A stretch of DNA of 64,000 nt from Bacteroidales bacterium. GTDB taxonomy: Bacteria > Bacteroidota > Bacteroidia > Bacteroidales > UBA932. The translations under genes and the position numbers were made by a program. The notes below the pieces were generated by a model. It was not told where the DNA came from. It saw only the letters and a program-made list of their open reading frames with translations, and ran no database searches. Below are positions 62,211 through 64,000 of the stretch, one piece after another (the stretch's first letter is position 1; each line of letters begins with the position of its first letter). The stretch spans positions 1 to 64,000 of the forward strand of contig JAGBNC010000016.1 of NCBI GenBank assembly GCA_017634595.1, in the 5' to 3' direction.

Positions 62211-62603
62211 CTATTTGTCTATCATTTTGAGTTTCCAGCCATCCGGAGTCTTTACCAGAGGCTCGCTTGATTCTTTTATGGACCCGTCTTTGAACTTTGA
62301 CCAGATCTGAACGGTTGCAGTATCTCCGTCAATGGATGAACCTTTGATGCTGAAATCGGTGATGCCGTTGAAGTCTTCACTCTGTGACTTGGTCTCCAGA
62401 GTTTCAGTCCATGCGGCCTTTTGTTCTTCATCCATGTTGTAGTAGCTGAAGAAAGTCTTGAAGTCATGTGCTACATACGCATTGTACGCGGCCTCTACAA
62501 CTTCAACGGGGCTCATGTGCTTGGGATCCTTTGTACAGGAATTGGCAAGCACGGCAGCGATCCCGACAGCGAGAACACTGACAATAATTGCTAATTTTTT
62601 CAT
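62211..62603 (-). CDS. DUF4878-type lipoprotein
   Basis: This 130-residue lipoprotein (signal LANSC) has a small NTF2-like domain: SPVEVVEAAYNAYVAHDFKT, FSYYNMDEEQ, ATVQIWSKFKDGS, and a final VKTPDGWKLKMIDK. This matches DUF4878. Such proteins have no assigned activity. It converges with the pump operon and is 18 bp downstream of the cysteine hydrolase gene. Confidence 0.8.
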   Translation of the reverse strand: MKKLAIIVSVLAVGIAAVLANSCTKDPKHMSPVEVVEAAYNAYVAHDFKTFFSYYNMDEEQKAAWTETLETKSQSEDFNGITDFSIKGSSIDGDTATVQIWSKFKDGSIKESSEPLVKTPDGWKLKMIDK

Positions 62604-62621
62604 AACGTTAATTTTTAAGGG

Positions 62622-63278
62622 TTAGTATTTAAAGTAAGATTTGTTTCCTGAATAACGATAAAGGTCTGTGGGGGATATGCACCCCTCTTCGCCCAGCGAA
62701 GGAAAACCCCGGTGGCTGCGCCTGCCTTCGCTCAGATCTATCCCTTCTCGCCTGTACAGCAGCCAAAGCAGTTCTGTGCAGTATAGCTTTGAACTGTCGG
62801 TGAGATTGAAAGCACCGTCGAAGCGTATGCTGTCGCGTACGAAGCCTACGGCTGCATCAATCATGTCACGACCGGCCACAAGGCCAGTGTGTACCAGCTC
62901 TCCGTGGAGTGCATAGGAAGGATCGAAGAACTGCTTGACTGATTCCATCTTCACTCTCTCGAAATCCGATGGCCCGTCGAGTTCCTGCGGGACGGCATGA
63001 ATAATCACCCATTGGCTGTCCAACTGCGCCACAAGCCCGATGTGACTGTAATACACGGTGTCAGTACTGGCGGCATTGAGCATCTTGCTGTACAACCCCG
63101 TGCCGGTGCGGAATGCCAGGTCGCCGGGGAGCATTTCTGAATAGGGGAATTCGGGAACGACTATGGTGTCCGGGCCCTTGTAAAAAGGCGAAAGATTCTT
63201 GTGTACCCACAACAGGAACGCAAGAATAATTACTGCTAGTAATGATGTAAAGATTATGACCCAAGACCGCCTTTTCAT
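62622..63278 (-). CDS. YiiX/YebB-like cysteine hydrolase (permuted NlpC/P60 fold)
   Basis: This 218-residue protein is anchored by an N-terminal membrane helix (about 7-25). The catalytic layout is permuted: His comes first in YYSHIGLVAQ (about residue 78) and Cys later in LYCTELLWLLYR (about 167), with LPGDLAFRTGTGLYSKMLN before the His. This is typical of YiiX-type enzymes acting on amide or thioester bonds in the envelope. It is probably co-transcribed with the DUF4878 lipoprotein. Confidence 0.85.
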   Translation of the reverse strand: MKRRSWVIIFTSLLAVIILAFLLWVHKNLSPFYKGPDTIVVPEFPYSEMLPGDLAFRTGTGLYSKMLNAASTDTVYYSHIGLVAQLDSQWVIIHAVPQELDGPSDFERVKMESVKQFFDPSYALHGELVHTGLVAGRDMIDAAVGFVRDSIRFDGAFNLTDSSKLYCTELLWLLYRREGIDLSEGRRSHRGFPSLGEEGCISPTDLYRYSGNKSYFKY

Positions 63279-63365
63279 TCTAAGATGCTAATTTCCCGCA
63301 AGTTAACAAAAATATTTTGGAAAGCAAGAGAAAACGCGTGAGTTATGAAATAAACAAATTATTAT

Positions 63366-63373
63366 TATATTTG
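63366..63373 (+). promoter_or_regulatory. -7 promoter element of trxA
   Basis: TATATTTG matches TAnnTTTG and ends 6 bp before the ATG. No clear TTTG is seen at -33. The spacing implies a very short or absent leader. Confidence 0.45.
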
Positions 63374-63379
63374 TGAATT

Positions 63380-63694
63380 ATGGAAAAAGTAATTACATCA
63401 ACCAATTTTCAGGAGTTCCTGGACACTCCGGGACTTCTCATAATAGATTTCTGGGCCACCTGGTGCGGCCCTTGCCGTATGCTCAGCCCCATCGTTGACG
63501 AGATTGCCGCCGAATATGAAGGACGCGCGACTGTGGCCAAGTGTAATGTCGATGATTGCGAAGACATTGCTGCCCAGTTCGGCATCCGTAATATTCCTAC
63601 CCTTATCTTTGTCAAGGACGGAGCGGTCGTGGACCGTACTGTGGGAGTGCTGCCCAAACAGGAACTTGAAGCCAAGGTGAACCTCTATCTATGA
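63380..63694 (+). CDS. trxA: Thioredoxin
   Basis: This 104-residue cytoplasmic disulfide reductase has the active site WCGPC in DFWATWCGPCRMLSPI at about residues 26-40 and the cis-Pro loop IRNIPTLIFVKDG. No signal peptide. It overlaps the next gene by 4 bp, an unusual coupling of thioredoxin to a LOG-family protein. Confidence 0.95.
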   Translation: MEKVITSTNFQEFLDTPGLLIIDFWATWCGPCRMLSPIVDEIAAEYEGRATVAKCNVDDCEDIAAQFGIRNIPTLIFVKDGAVVDRTVGVLPKQELEAKVNLYL

Positions 63695-64000
63695 GGGCGG
63701 TTTTCTTCTGCTCATCAGTTAAAGACATAGCTCCGGAATATAACGACGCTGCCCGCAAGTCAGTCAGGGCTGCGTGCGGCAGGGGTTATGACATAGTCTC
63801 CGGCGGTACCGTCAAGGGGACTATGGGGGTAGTGTGCGATGAGGCGGCAGCCTGTGGTGCTGTAGTGAGGGGCATCCTGCCTCGTTTCATGAAGGGGCTG
63901 GAACATCCCGCACTCACCGACCTTGTGTGGACCGATACCATGTCGGAGAGGAAGGAGCTTCTACGTGAAGGCGCAGATATTGTAGTCGCCCTCCCCGGCG
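63691..64000 (+). CDS. LOG-family Rossmann-fold protein, 3' end outside window
   Basis: About 103 codons are visible, starting MRAVFFCSSVKDIAPEY. They show the LOG/TIGR00730 pattern: SGGTVKGTMGVV (nucleotide-binding loop), MSERKELLREGADIVVALPG (the RK-containing catalytic motif and start of PGG). LOG proteins release adenine or cytokinin bases from nucleotide monophosphates. The gene continues past the window, so length and C-terminus are unknown. Confidence 0.85.
   Translation, partial: MRAVFFCSSVKDIAPEYNDAARKSVRAACGRGYDIVSGGTVKGTMGVVCDEAAACGAVVRGILPRFMKGLEHPALTDLVWTDTMSERKELLREGADIVVALPG

Noticed and set aside
1..64000. tRNA or rRNA genes
   Set aside because: I found no cloverleaf-like or rRNA-like sequence in the intergenic regions; a covariance-model scan would be needed to exclude a tRNA fully.

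Overview
The window is chromosomal DNA from a member of the order Bacteroidales, probably an uncultured gut or rumen-type lineage. Three things support this. There is a complete SusC/SusD polysaccharide utilisation locus with a hybrid two-component regulator. Several promoters match the Bacteroidetes form TTTG-N19-TAnnTTTG (upstream of rplC, before the exported-protein gene at 21538, and before the small operon starting at 4619). Exported proteins are mostly lipoproteins with Bacteroidetes-style lipoboxes. Most of the window is moderately GC-rich; roughly 1.4-4.7 kb is visibly AT-richer and looks acquired.

Layout. 0-1.36 kb: the 3' part of a calcineurin-like phosphoesterase gene. 1.38-4.62 kb: an AT-rich island on the minus strand with a frameshift-split C10 (streptopain-type) cysteine protease, small lipoproteins, and an HTH regulator/membrane-protein pair. 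A 48-bp copy of the phosphoesterase gene's 3' end lies on the far side of the protease genes. 4.9-9.7 kb: a lipoprotein and an isolated seven-gene ribosomal block (rplC-rplD-rplW-rplB-rpsS-rplV-rpsC, minus) with its own promoter and terminator. 9.8-14.3 kb: nadE, an Xaa-Pro aminopeptidase, a coiled-coil membrane protein and hemW. 14.4-23.2 kb: two ECF sigma-factor modules, a phosphopantetheinyl transferase, an EnvC-type amidase activator with a TPR partner, a LolD-type ATPase, an exported protein and lgt.

23.4-56.2 kb: a large polysaccharide utilisation locus. A minus-strand pair (lipoprotein aldose 1-epimerase; beta-propeller enzyme with a CBM9-like domain) diverges from a 1298-residue hybrid two-component regulator. 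Downstream, all on the plus strand, run two fimbrillin-like/GLUG lipoproteins, a fimbrillin-like lipoprotein with a novel C-terminal domain, SusC, SusD, two more propeller-CBM9 lipoproteins, a clan GH-A glycosidase, an SGNH (DUF4886) lipoprotein, a third GLUG lipoprotein, and a DUF5107-TPR protein. Interspersed are four very short genes (44-52 residues) that resemble one another and are easily missed. The likely scheme is that the periplasmic propeller of the regulator senses a released oligosaccharide and induces the locus. Surface lipoproteins then bind and cut the glycan, SusCD imports it, and periplasmic enzymes and the epimerase finish it. The substrate cannot be named from sequence.

56.4-62.2 kb: a TolC-adaptor-RND pump operon ending in a small PII-like gene, the same order as PG0538-PG0541 of Porphyromonas. 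62.2-64.0 kb: a DUF4878 lipoprotein, a YiiX-type cysteine hydrolase, thioredoxin, and the start of a LOG-family gene cut by the window edge.

The observations most worth following up are the short-peptide family tied to fimbrillin/GLUG genes, the shared WTGDYF C-terminal domain, the repeat-flanked protease cassette, the detached ribosomal block, and two minus-strand promoter-plus-terminator units that look like attenuated leaders or small RNAs.
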